From: Fulvivirga sediminis | Lineage (GTDB): Bacteria; Bacteroidota; Bacteroidia; Cytophagales; Cyclobacteriaceae | Length of the DNA: 64,000 nucleotides | Direction of reading: 5' to 3' | Assembly: GCF_016757215.1 (NCBI RefSeq) | Contig: NZ_JAESIY010000007.1 | Coordinates: 62,001 to 126,000 of the forward strand | In this document: in pieces, positions 1-8,052 of the stretch | Layout of the letters: the number at the start of each line of letters is the position of its first letter | Position numbering within the stretch: the first letter of the stretch is position 1 | Made by a program: the position numbers and the translations under genes | Notes under the pieces: model-generated | What the model saw: the letters and a program-made list of their open reading frames with translations, nothing else | Told to the model about the DNA's origin: nothing | Databases searched by the model: none

Positions 1-1255
1 CACTGGCCAGCTCTTTTAGTTCTTCAGCAAAAGGAAAAATCTTAGCCAGTGATGACGTATGAAAAATATCTTCATTGATATCACTTTCATAAAAAGCTTC
101 AACGATTCTTAATATATCCTTCGGCTGAGGGGTATCACCTACTGTTGTTATTTCCTCCTGCATGCACAAGGCAGCACCCTGAGCTTTGCCGATAGATAGT
201 AAATTGACCTGATGACCGCTTAGGCCTGTTCTCAGGTTCCAGTCTTCCCTTATCTGCTTATCCAGTGTATCTACTATTTGTTCATTTTCAGCTCTTTTTG
301 ATGATAATTTTTTTTCTGTTTTCAGCTCTATCATGTTAGAAAGGTAGCTGGATATTATTTCACTGGCTTTTCTGGTTTTATAATCAATGAACTTTGAGGA
401 GTAATTATGGCAAGAAACTAGTCCCCACAATTTTCCATGGCATATCAGTGAAATGGAAAAGGAAGCTGAAACACCCATATTTTTTAAATACTGGATGTGT
501 ACAGGAGAAACAGACCTTAGTTGGCAAAAACTTTGATCAAGAGTAATATTTTGATCTGAAAGTATATTTACTGGTTCAGAGAAAACATTTGCTATATGAC
601 GAGTCTTATTTTTTACGTATAAAACCCTAGCTTGGCGAGGAATGTCGGTAGCCGGAAAATGCAGTCCCAAAAAGGTTTCCAAATGACTTTCTTTTGCTTC
701 AGCCACTACTTCGCCACTCCAGTCATCATCAAATTGATAGATCATGACTCTATCCATTCCTAATAGCTCCTTCAACTTAATAGTAGTAGTAGCAAGTATA
801 TCCCTTAGGCTTTTATTCGCTATGTTAAGGTGAATAAGCACATCCCCTAAAAAGGAGTTAATTTCTAAGCCCTTAGTTTCAGATGAGTCCGGCTCAAATT
901 CTAAAACAATAAAATCGGAACTAATGTGGGTTATGAGATTATAGGGTACACCATTTAAGGTAATGTGATAGGGGTTATAACCATCAAAATTTTCGGTTCT
1001 TAACTGAGTATTTAAAAGCTCTATTAAGGTGCTACCCGTTACGGAAGTGTCTATTTGCTGATCTATTACATCTATTCTTTTACCAAGTAAAACACCACTA
1101 AATAATAGCTTAACGTTTTCACTTACATATCTAATGCAATAATCTTCTTTGCTTACAGCCAATAAATATCCGTGAGACTGAATAGATCCTATTAAGTGAA
1201 TCTTTTCATCTTCACAATTTTTTATGGCTTCTTTTATCATGTTATTTTGAGACAT
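1..1255 (-). CDS. Bacteriophytochrome, photosensory part (5' portion of gene; cut by window start)
   Basis: Red/far-red light receptor. The frame opens with ATG at 1255 and runs to the window edge without a stop (418 codons). An N-terminal PAS region holds Cys14 in the context CEDEKIHLIGSIQSHG, the position where bacteriophytochromes bind biliverdin. A GAF region follows with MDRVMIYQFDDDWSGEV and the hallmark FPATDIPRQAR, then SPVHIQYLKNMGVSAS and WGLVSCH, all typical of the chromophore pocket. The last part enters the PHY domain. The output module (usually a histidine kinase in this family) lies outside the window, so signalling type cannot be stated. No partner gene is visible upstream of its start. 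Confidence 0.93.
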   Translation of the reverse strand, partial: MSQNNMIKEAIKNCEDEKIHLIGSIQSHGYLLAVSKEDYCIRYVSENVKLLFSGVLLGKRIDVIDQQIDTSVTGSTLIELLNTQLRTENFDGYNPYHITLNGVPYNLITHISSDFIVLEFEPDSSETKGLEINSFLGDVLIHLNIANKSLRDILATTTIKLKELLGMDRVMIYQFDDDWSGEVVAEAKESHLETFLGLHFPATDIPRQARVLYVKNKTRHIANVFSEPVNILSDQNITLDQSFCQLRSVSPVHIQYLKNMGVSASFSISLICHGKLWGLVSCHNYSSKFIDYKTRKASEIISSYLSNMIELKTEKKLSSKRAENEQIVDTLDKQIREDWNLRTGLSGHQVNLLSIGKAQGAALCMQEEITTVGDTPQPKDILRIVEAFYESDINEDIFHTSSLAKIFPFAEELKELAS

Positions 1256-1546
1256 ATCTTATTTCAAAATAGTAGTATTCATTTTTCAATTTATAAGTAT
1301 ACTTAACATGTCCAGCAGTAAATGGTTTATTCAACGCTGTTTTCCTCTTTTGGATATGATTACAGAACCCGGAAAAATAGAATAATATAGCAACAAAAGG
1401 GTAATAAGATTTCTTAAGCTATTGCCATTAGATTAATAATACACCACAAATTAGATTAGTTTTTTTACCTAAAAGCCATGCTCTTGGTTTTGTTGAAAAA
1501 ATGCTTCACTAAAGAAATTATAAGACTTGTTTTAATCAAAAACCTA

Positions 1547-2827
1547 TTACGACTTACTGTAAGAACCATACACCGCATCTCTAAACATTTTATGCACTTT
1601 TCCCTGGAATGGAAATACCTGTACAAATAATACCACTGTTAGTTTGTTTTTAGGGTCTACCCAAAAGAGTGTGCTAGCAGCGCCATCCCAGAAAAATTCT
1701 CCTACCGTGCCGTTGTTCTCTTCTACACTGTGAGGTGGTTCTGTTCTTACAGCAAAGTCTATTCCGAAACCCACTTGCCCTTTGCTGGGTAGCCACAAGC
1801 TGTCTTGCACAGCAGGAAGATGGTTAGTAGCCATTAGCTTCACAGTTTCAGGTTTTAGTATAGTAGATCCTTTATATGACCCACCGTTTACTAGCATTTG
1901 AGCAAATTTCATGTAATCATCTATGGTAGAGGTGAGACCCCAGCCTCCAGGAGTAAGGGCCCATTGGTCATAATTAACAGTGTGAACATCTTCATCAGAA
2001 ACTCGAGTAAGGCTGCTATCAGTTTTATAATAAATGGCAGCAACTCTTTCTCTATCCATTTTAGGCACAAAATAGCGAGTGTCAGTCATACCTAGCGGGT
2101 CTAATACGGTCTCTTTCATATATTGAGCAAAGGGCTTTCCGCTAATTTTCTCCACCAAATAAGCTTGGACATCTACAGAAATACCATATTCCCATCGCTC
2201 ACCTGGCTGAAAGCCTAGCGGAATTTGGCTCAACCTATTTGACATTTCTGGCAGAGGATTATTCAAATTTCGTAAATCCGCCTCTTGATACGTTTGATCT
2301 AACCCAAAGTCTGCTCTGGTAGAAAAGCCCGCTGTATGTCTTGTTATATCTGCTATAGTTATAGGCCTTTTCAGAGGCTCTAATGTTCTTTTACCCGATG
2401 CGTCCACCTTTGAAATCACCTGCATATCACCGTATTCTGGCAGATAAGAGGCTAAGCTATCATCTAATTTAAATTTACCCTCTTCGTAAAGCGTCATTAA
2501 AGTGGTGCCTTTAATAGGCTTGGTCATAGAATAGATGGTGGCAATAGTATTTCTGTTCATAGGCTTTTGCGCTTCACGATCAGCATAGCCTACCGCGTTG
2601 AAATATACTTCCTTGCCATCTTCATAAATAAGGGCAGAGGCTCCCGCCACTATGCTATCATTGATGAATGATTTGAGAACAGCATCTAACCGCTCTTTGG
2701 CGGCATCATCTATTACCAGATTTTGTTCTGAGACATTTTTCGCTGTAGTTTCTGACTGCTTTTGCTTAGGGTTTTGGCAGGCTGCAAATAAGATTACGAG
2801 TACAGCACAGGTTAAGATCTTTTTCAT
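1547..2827 (-). CDS. Serine hydrolase, class C beta-lactamase-like lipoprotein
   Basis: Predicted periplasmic or outer-membrane-anchored esterase/peptidase of the beta-lactamase (PBP4-like, EstB) family. I start at ATG 2827 because it yields a clean lipoprotein signal: MKKILTCAVLVILFAAC, lipobox Cys about residue 17. The nucleophile motif SxxK is S100-MTK103, followed by a YGIS segment in the place of the YxN motif and WDGAA near the C-terminus in the HxG-like position. Length (426 residues) fits the family. It may hydrolyse small esters or peptides; a true beta-lactamase role is not implied. Transcribed alone, convergent with nothing close. Confidence 0.85.
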   Translation of the reverse strand: MKKILTCAVLVILFAACQNPKQKQSETTAKNVSEQNLVIDDAAKERLDAVLKSFINDSIVAGASALIYEDGKEVYFNAVGYADREAQKPMNRNTIATIYSMTKPIKGTTLMTLYEEGKFKLDDSLASYLPEYGDMQVISKVDASGKRTLEPLKRPITIADITRHTAGFSTRADFGLDQTYQEADLRNLNNPLPEMSNRLSQIPLGFQPGERWEYGISVDVQAYLVEKISGKPFAQYMKETVLDPLGMTDTRYFVPKMDRERVAAIYYKTDSSLTRVSDEDVHTVNYDQWALTPGGWGLTSTIDDYMKFAQMLVNGGSYKGSTILKPETVKLMATNHLPAVQDSLWLPSKGQVGFGIDFAVRTEPPHSVEENNGTVGEFFWDGAASTLFWVDPKNKLTVVLFVQVFPFQGKVHKMFRDAVYGSYSKS

Positions 2828-3160
2828 GGATAGTAGGTTAATTCTGATAAAGCTATGGATATGCTGGATTTTATGCAAGTACTACATGCCAAGCATATAG
2901 CTGAAATAAGCGGTTCATTGAATCATCAGTAAAAGGATTTGCCGCTAGAGCTAGTTTCATCCCCCTGCATTAAACTATCCTGCTCAACAGAAAAACCTTT
3001 AAAGCCATTGCTCAACCAAACAGAAGCTTAGCAGTTACTAGAACTTCCTTATCTTAGATAAAGAAGGGCAGGGGATGATGTATAATCCTGCTTTTCCACA
3101 CATCAATTAGTTTTTGAAAACAAAATTTATACTAATGATTACTTCCAAACGGTGATCTCT

Positions 3161-3168
3161 TAGATTTG
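3161..3168 (+). promoter_or_regulatory. Possible -7 box (TAGATTTG) of the ABC-F gene
   Basis: TAGATTTG matches the Bacteroidota TAnnTTTG -7 consensus exactly and lies 17 nt before the ATG at 3186. It overlaps the upstream in-frame GTG at 3168, which argues against that GTG being the start. No convincing -33 TTG is seen. The rest of the 2828-3185 gap shows no gene. Confidence 0.35.
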
Positions 3169-3185
3169 TGGTAAATTTTAAAAGT

Positions 3186-4823
3186 ATGATTTCAGTAGAT
3201 GCCGTAGGTGTCGAGTTTAGCGGCACCACCTTATTTAGTAATATCACGTTTAATATCAACAATAATGACCGTATTGCCCTCATGGGTAAAAATGGGGCAG
3301 GCAAATCAACCCTGCTGAAAATCATTGCCGGAGTTAACAAGCCTACTCAGGGTAAAGTATCCTTTCCTTCAGAGTCAGTGATTGCCTACCTTCCCCAACA
3401 TCTGCTTACTGACGACGACTGCTCCGTATTTGAGGAGGCATCAAAGGCGTTTGCCAAAATAAATAACATGAAAGTGCGTATTGATGAGCTTAACCACCAG
3501 CTGGAAACGCGCACAGATTACGAGTCTGAAGCCTACAGTAAGATCATTGAAGAAGTGTCAGAACTAAGCGAAAAGTTTTATAGTATTGAAGAGGTAAACT
3601 TTGATGCTGAAGTAGAAAAAACTTTGCTCGGTCTTGGCTTTGTACGTGAAGATTTTACCAAGCCTACCAATGAGTTTAGCGGGGGATGGCGCATGCGTAT
3701 TGAACTGGCCAAAATACTGTTAAAGAAACCTGACTTGATACTGCTTGATGAGCCTACCAACCATTTGGATATAGAATCGGTGCAGTGGCTGGAAAACTTT
3801 TTAAAGAATAGCGCCAAAGGGGTAATGGTCATCAGTCACGACAAGGCGTTTGTTGATAACCTGACCAACCGCACGATTGAGATTACCAGAGGCCGTATAT
3901 ACGACTACCGCACCAACTACTCTCACTATCTGGAGCTGCGTAAAGAAAGGCGTGAGCAACAGCAGAAGCAATTTGACGATCAAGCTAAGCAAATAGCTGA
4001 AATTCAACAATTTATAGATCGTTTTAAAGGCACTTACTCTAAGACCTTGCAGGTACAGTCGCGTGTAAAAATGCTGGAGAAAATGGAGATTGTGGAAGTG
4101 GATGAAGTAGACACTTCGGCTCTCAATCTGAAGTTTCCACCTGCGCCAAGGTCAGGTAAATACCCTGTTATAGTGGAAGAACTCAGCAAGTCTTATGGCG
4201 ATCATCTGGTATTCAAGGATGCCACTTTCACCATTGCGCAGGGTGACAAGGTTGCCTTTGTAGGTAAAAATGGAGAGGGTAAATCTACCATGGTGAAGGC
4301 CATTATGGGTGAGATTGATTATGATGGTACACTGCAGGTAGGCCATAACAGCAAGATTGGCTATTTCGCTCAAAACCAAGCAGCCATGCTGGATGAAAAC
4401 CTCACTGTCTTCCAAACGGTGGACGAAATTGCTCAGGGAGATATTAGAACGAAAATTAAAGATTTACTAGGGGCATTTATGTTCAGCGGAGATACTATTG
4501 ATAAAAAGGTGAAAGTACTCTCTGGTGGCGAACGAACCAGGCTGGCCATGATCAAATTATTGTTACAGCCTGTTAACTTATTGATTCTCGATGAGCCTAC
4601 TAACCACTTAGATATTAAAACCAAGGATATCCTTAAAGATGCCCTGAAAGACTTTGAAGGTACTATTATCCTGGTATCACACGACCGTGACTTCCTTGAT
4701 GGTTTGGCAGAAAAAGTATTTGAATTTGGCAATAAGCGCATACGTGAGCATTTTGAAGATATCAATGGCTTCCTGAGAAATAAAAAGATGGAGAACTTAA
4801 AGGAAATTGAACGCACCAAGTAA
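3186..4823 (+). CDS. ABC-F family ATP-binding protein
   Basis: Cytosolic, membrane-domain-free ABC protein of the ABC-F group, whose members act on the ribosome (translation factor or antibiotic protection). Two nucleotide-binding domains are plain: Walker A GKNGAGKST (about residue 34) and GKNGEGKST (about residue 359); signatures SGGWRMR and LSGGERTR; Walker B LILLDEPTNHLD twice. Between them is the charged ABC-F interdomain linker rich in Arg/Lys/Gln (RKERREQQQKQF). ATG 3186 gives MISVDAVGVEF, the usual start in the family; a GTG six codons upstream is less likely. 545 residues is normal. Which ABC-F subgroup it belongs to cannot be settled by eye. Confidence 0.92.
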   Translation: MISVDAVGVEFSGTTLFSNITFNINNNDRIALMGKNGAGKSTLLKIIAGVNKPTQGKVSFPSESVIAYLPQHLLTDDDCSVFEEASKAFAKINNMKVRIDELNHQLETRTDYESEAYSKIIEEVSELSEKFYSIEEVNFDAEVEKTLLGLGFVREDFTKPTNEFSGGWRMRIELAKILLKKPDLILLDEPTNHLDIESVQWLENFLKNSAKGVMVISHDKAFVDNLTNRTIEITRGRIYDYRTNYSHYLELRKERREQQQKQFDDQAKQIAEIQQFIDRFKGTYSKTLQVQSRVKMLEKMEIVEVDEVDTSALNLKFPPAPRSGKYPVIVEELSKSYGDHLVFKDATFTIAQGDKVAFVGKNGEGKSTMVKAIMGEIDYDGTLQVGHNSKIGYFAQNQAAMLDENLTVFQTVDEIAQGDIRTKIKDLLGAFMFSGDTIDKKVKVLSGGERTRLAMIKLLLQPVNLLILDEPTNHLDIKTKDILKDALKDFEGTIILVSHDRDFLDGLAEKVFEFGNKRIREHFEDINGFLRNKKMENLKEIERTK

Positions 4824-4849
4824 AGGGCTCCCCGAACTAGCACTACTTT

Positions 4850-4883
4850 TATCCCGGCCCTAATGATGTGAAGAGCCGGGATC
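4850..4883 (+). terminator. Hairpin after the ABC-F gene
   Basis: ATCCCGGC (4851-4858) pairs with GCCGGGAT (4875-4882) around a 16-nt loop, 27 nt after the ABC-F stop. There is no clear T-tract, so it could be a weak terminator or an mRNA-stabilising hairpin. Confidence 0.45.
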
Positions 4884-5017
4884 TCAATACGCTACCACTC
4901 CATGACTGAGAAGTGACGATTTATTCACATCATAACACTTAATAAAAAGTCTTATTCCCAATTTGAATTATTTAAGAAGTATATAAATTTGTGTACCTAA
5001 CGCTTTACCCAAGGCAC

Positions 5018-5632
5018 ATGAATAATTCTTCTTCTGATTTAGAGCAATTAAAGGCTTTTTTTAATTCTGTAGCACCTCTTTCTGATAACGTTTTCGCTGA
5101 GGTGATCAAATATGTGAAGAAGAAAGCTTATGAAAAGGGTGAAGCTATTCTCAGTACAGGTCAGATAGAAACAAGATCAAATTTTGTGCTTAAAGGGGTG
5201 GTGATTCAAAGTGTTTTTGATGAAGGAATACCCATTACTCTAAATATTACGTCGGCTGGGCTCGCCTTTAACAGCTTAAAAAGCTATCTGGAAAATGTTC
5301 CTTCCGAGGAAACTCATGAGGCTATAACACCTGTGGAGGTGCTCTATATTCTGAAGTCTGATCTTGAAATGCTAGCAAAGGAACATCATGAGTTTTGCTA
5401 TTTTTTGTTCAAGCTACATGAAGTTATTTTATTAGACCGGGAAAATCGTATGTTTCTGCTGCAGCATAGGCAGCCAGGCAAAAGGCTTTTCTTGTTTATG
5501 CAAAATGTGGAAAGGGCTAATTATATTCTGGCAGATACACCTGATAAATACGTGGCAAGTTACCTTAATATGACTCCTCAACAATACAGCAAGGAAAAAA
5601 AGAAATATTACAGGCACTTGGATAATGATTAA
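5018..5632 (+). CDS. Crp/Fnr-family cyclic-nucleotide-binding-domain regulator
   Basis: 204 residues. The N-terminal half is a cupin-like cNMP-binding fold (KKKAYEKGEAILSTGQIETRSNFVLKG is recognisable at the start of the barrel in shorter pieces), followed by the long dimerisation helix and a C-terminal region ending NMTPQQYSKEKKKYYR, which resembles the winged-helix recognition segment of the Bacteroidota Crp subgroup. Start set at ATG 5018 (MNNSSSDLEQLKAFF); an in-frame GTG at 4991 would add nine residues. No ligand can be inferred. Monocistronic by spacing. Confidence 0.8.
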   Translation: MNNSSSDLEQLKAFFNSVAPLSDNVFAEVIKYVKKKAYEKGEAILSTGQIETRSNFVLKGVVIQSVFDEGIPITLNITSAGLAFNSLKSYLENVPSEETHEAITPVEVLYILKSDLEMLAKEHHEFCYFLFKLHEVILLDRENRMFLLQHRQPGKRLFLFMQNVERANYILADTPDKYVASYLNMTPQQYSKEKKKYYRHLDND

Positions 5633-5787
5633 GAAAGTAAAAAAATACTATAGTCTACCTGTGATTAAGCAGTAATGATAGAGAAAAAGGAAACGTCTAA
5701 CAATACTTACTTTGTTATCTGGAGGCAACTTTTTTATTTTATATAGTTCGTTTTTTTGTTAGCGAATCGAAGCTTTTACGAAAAACG

Positions 5788-7122
5788 ATGAAACCAACTA
5801 TTCTATATTTCACCCTTATCATAAGTTCATTTACAGTGTTTGGTCAAGCTACAGAGGTGAGTCCTTTCCTCTTGAATTTACAAAGATCAGGTATATTGCC
5901 GCTGTCTTCAAGAACTTCGCAACAAGGCCATTTAACATCTGAACAAACTGAAATCCATCAGCTAGACAGTTTGATAACTTATGGTTTAGATGAGTCTGAG
6001 GGAGAATGGACTATTCCGTTAACCAGACGGATATTTGAATATAATGAGGATCATCACATAATCTCCGAGGAACTATGGAGTTGGGATAATAATAGGAGAG
6101 AGGAATATCCGGTTAGCAAATCAGAGTATTCTTATAATGACGACGGCTCAGTATCAGACATTATCTATTCTAAACCCGCTATTGAAGCAGGTAACTGGAT
6201 ACCATCACAGCAAGAAAGCTATTACTATAAAGAAGATGGTACCTTAAAAGAATCCCTACAAAAGAACTATGATATCACTAAGGGGTGGATGCTAGTTAAA
6301 AAAGAGCTTTATAACTATTATAATGGTCATTTAGGAAGTGTAGTTAAATATGTTCAAGGGCAGCAGCCTGAAGAAATGGTGGCACATTCAGCTTATCAAT
6401 ATGCTTATAGAGGGGGGTATCTGGAGCAAGTCTTGGCATACAAGTATATTGGTAAAAATTCTATTCCTCTAATGCGGCAGACTTATAATTACGACTATTT
6501 TAACAAGCTATTCATGGTTAGAGAGAAGTATTATGACGAAACCTCTGACAGCTGGATTCCTTCTTCTGTAAAAGGCTATTCATATGACGATGATGATGAC
6601 TTTGTCAGCTATTCTATTGTTACCTACGATGGAGGTAAGGTGCAAGATATAGATAGATCAAGGTATCACTTCAACAAAGAAGTGGCTGGTGATCAGTTGA
6701 TTATTCCTGATCTTGATCCTATTGAACTTATGGCCTTCCATCACATGGTAACGGATAAACATGTGTACAAACGAGATCTGGGTTCTAAGGAAGAAGTGAA
6801 AATCTCTGTGGTGAAATATTTTTATTCCAATTTAACGGTAGAGGGCCCCACTGATCCCACCAACCCAAAGCCAGTCACTGGTCTTTCAGATTCAGTAGAC
6901 GCCATTGAGCTATTTCCTAATCCTGCATCAGACTATCTACATTTTAACCTACCTACAAATCATAAAGCTTTTTTAAGATTATTGGATAACCATGGCAACC
7001 AAGTGCTAAGACAGGAAATTAAAAAGGAGCAGATAGATATCAACCACTTAATTCCTGGTATGTATTTCTACCATGTTTCTTGTGGTAGTGAATCTATCAA
7101 GGGTAAGCTGATAAAGGAATAA
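5788..7122 (+). CDS. Secreted protein with YD-like repeats and T9SS sorting domain, function unknown
   Basis: 444 residues. A signal peptide is visible (MKPTILYFTLIISSFTVFGQ). The middle contains degenerate repeats in which aromatic residues alternate with charged turns (for example SEYSYNDDGSVSDIIYSKP, YSYDDDDDFVSYSIVTYDGG), reminiscent of YD/RHS-type beta strands. The C-terminal ~75 residues form a type IX secretion sorting domain (ELFPNPASDYLHFNLP ... GMYFYHV ... GKLIKE). I therefore expect export across the outer membrane and surface attachment or release. No enzymatic motif was recognised. Confidence 0.75.
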   Translation: MKPTILYFTLIISSFTVFGQATEVSPFLLNLQRSGILPLSSRTSQQGHLTSEQTEIHQLDSLITYGLDESEGEWTIPLTRRIFEYNEDHHIISEELWSWDNNRREEYPVSKSEYSYNDDGSVSDIIYSKPAIEAGNWIPSQQESYYYKEDGTLKESLQKNYDITKGWMLVKKELYNYYNGHLGSVVKYVQGQQPEEMVAHSAYQYAYRGGYLEQVLAYKYIGKNSIPLMRQTYNYDYFNKLFMVREKYYDETSDSWIPSSVKGYSYDDDDDFVSYSIVTYDGGKVQDIDRSRYHFNKEVAGDQLIIPDLDPIELMAFHHMVTDKHVYKRDLGSKEEVKISVVKYFYSNLTVEGPTDPTNPKPVTGLSDSVDAIELFPNPASDYLHFNLPTNHKAFLRLLDNHGNQVLRQEIKKEQIDINHLIPGMYFYHVSCGSESIKGKLIKE

Positions 7123-7194
7123 AGTTAATTTATAACGCTAAGCCTCTTGCTTCAAAGAATGTATTAGTGCTAAACTATTGTTGAGATGTCATAA

Positions 7195-7263
7195 ATGGAA
7201 ATAGACAGCCAAAACCAAGAACATGCCGAAGCACTTGAAACATTGAAGAAACTATTGTCTTAG
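7195..7263 (+). pseudogene. Remnant copy of the hsdM 3' end (22 codons)
   Basis: Reads MEIDSQNQEHAEALETLKK and on to LLS-stop, closely matching the last residues of the real HsdM (AEIESLNKQRSEALETLKK, LLS-stop at 9666). Similarity continues past the stop into the repeat arm (TCTTAGACTGTGATG versus TCTTAAACTATAATT). An in-frame TAA lies directly upstream, so only the tail is left. It looks like a duplicated or recombined relic of the methylase gene's end carried with the first repeat arm. Confidence 0.7.
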
Positions 7264-7298
7264 ACTGTGATGTTTTTGATGAGTATGATAAACATGAC
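7264..7298 (+). repeat. Single arm of the GATnnnnnn repeat, upstream of GxxExxY gene
   Basis: Starting at ACTGT, the words GATGTTTTT, GATGAGTAT, GATAAACAT follow with a strict 9-nt period. This is the forward arm only of the units described at 9664-9998; the complementary arm is missing and is replaced by the GxxExxY gene. Confidence 0.7.
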
Positions 7299-7315
7299 TT
7301 CAAAGGACTTTTTAT

Positions 7316-7708
7316 ATGATTGATGATCAATACAAGTATTCTGAACTTACCGGACAAATTATTGGAGCAGCCATGGAGGTGCACAGTGCCTTGGGAAATG
7401 GCTTTCAGGAAGTGATTTATCAACGGGCACTTTCTTATGAGATGGAATTACGCAAAATACTGCATGCCCGCGAAGTAGAAATGAACGTTGTTTACAAAGG
7501 ATTGCAAGTGGGTGCCCGACGAGTAGATTTTTTGGTTAATGAAAAAATCAGTGTTGAAATAAAGGCTCTTACCAAACTAGAAGATGTGCATCTAGCCCAA
7601 GCCATCAATTATTTAGAAGCCTACAACCTGCAAGTAGGGCTACTGATCAACTTTGGTGAGAAAAGATTAAAATTTCACCGATTGGAAAATAAGAAATATA
7701 AACCATGA
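7316..7708 (+). CDS. GxxExxY family protein
   Basis: 130 residues, a small family named for its G-x-x-E-x-x-Y motif, seen here as GFQEVIY (about residues 38-44) after GAAMEVHSALG. Downstream RRVDFLVNEKISVEIKAL gives an Asp and an ExK pair in the arrangement of the PD-(D/E)xK nuclease fold, to which the family is generally assigned; the biochemical role is not established. The gene lies between two forward arms of the GATnnnnnn repeat family and just upstream of a type I restriction-modification locus, suggesting it travels with the repeats. Confidence 0.9.
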   Translation: MIDDQYKYSELTGQIIGAAMEVHSALGNGFQEVIYQRALSYEMELRKILHAREVEMNVVYKGLQVGARRVDFLVNEKISVEIKALTKLEDVHLAQAINYLEAYNLQVGLLINFGEKRLKFHRLENKKYKP

Positions 7709-7715
7709 CAATTTT

Positions 7716-7934
7716 ACACTGTGATTGCCGTGATGAACATGATAAATTCGAAAAAATCCCACCTGTAAAAAATATTCTTTAACTATGATTACTGTGATTA
7801 ATATGATGACCATGATAGGAACTGCAAATCATCACATCAATCACACAAATCATATACATCACAGTTAAAGACAGTAGCTCGCAGAATATCATAAACTGTG
7901 ACTCCCATGATGATTGTGATGGCCATGATAGGAG
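7716..7934 (+). repeat. GATnnnnnn palindromic repeat array between GxxExxY gene and hsdM
   Basis: First a lone forward arm (ACTGT, then GATTGCCGT, GATGAACAT, GAT). From 7780 a full unit follows: forward arm AACTATGATTACTGTGATT..., a short spacer, then the complementary arm ending CATATACATCACAGTT at 7866. The linker AAAGACAGTAGCTCGCAGAATATC leads (in two pieces) to another forward arm (7890-7932). Arms are written in the same strand order as in the arrays after hsdM and hsdS. 7935-8052 holds no further repeat. Confidence 0.8.
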
Positions 7935-8052
7935 TCAAAAACATTAATTCAGCCAACTTCTGTTCTGAAAATTCATTCCACTCTCAACATTTAATACTAA
8001 TTTTGAACCCAGACTTTAAGTCCTCTTTTTATATTATTCAGGCCATTCATTT

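Noticed and set aside
3186-4823. ABC-F gene as an antibiotic resistance determinant
   Set aside because: Housekeeping ABC-F proteins are universal; nothing in the sequence shows a resistance subgroup.
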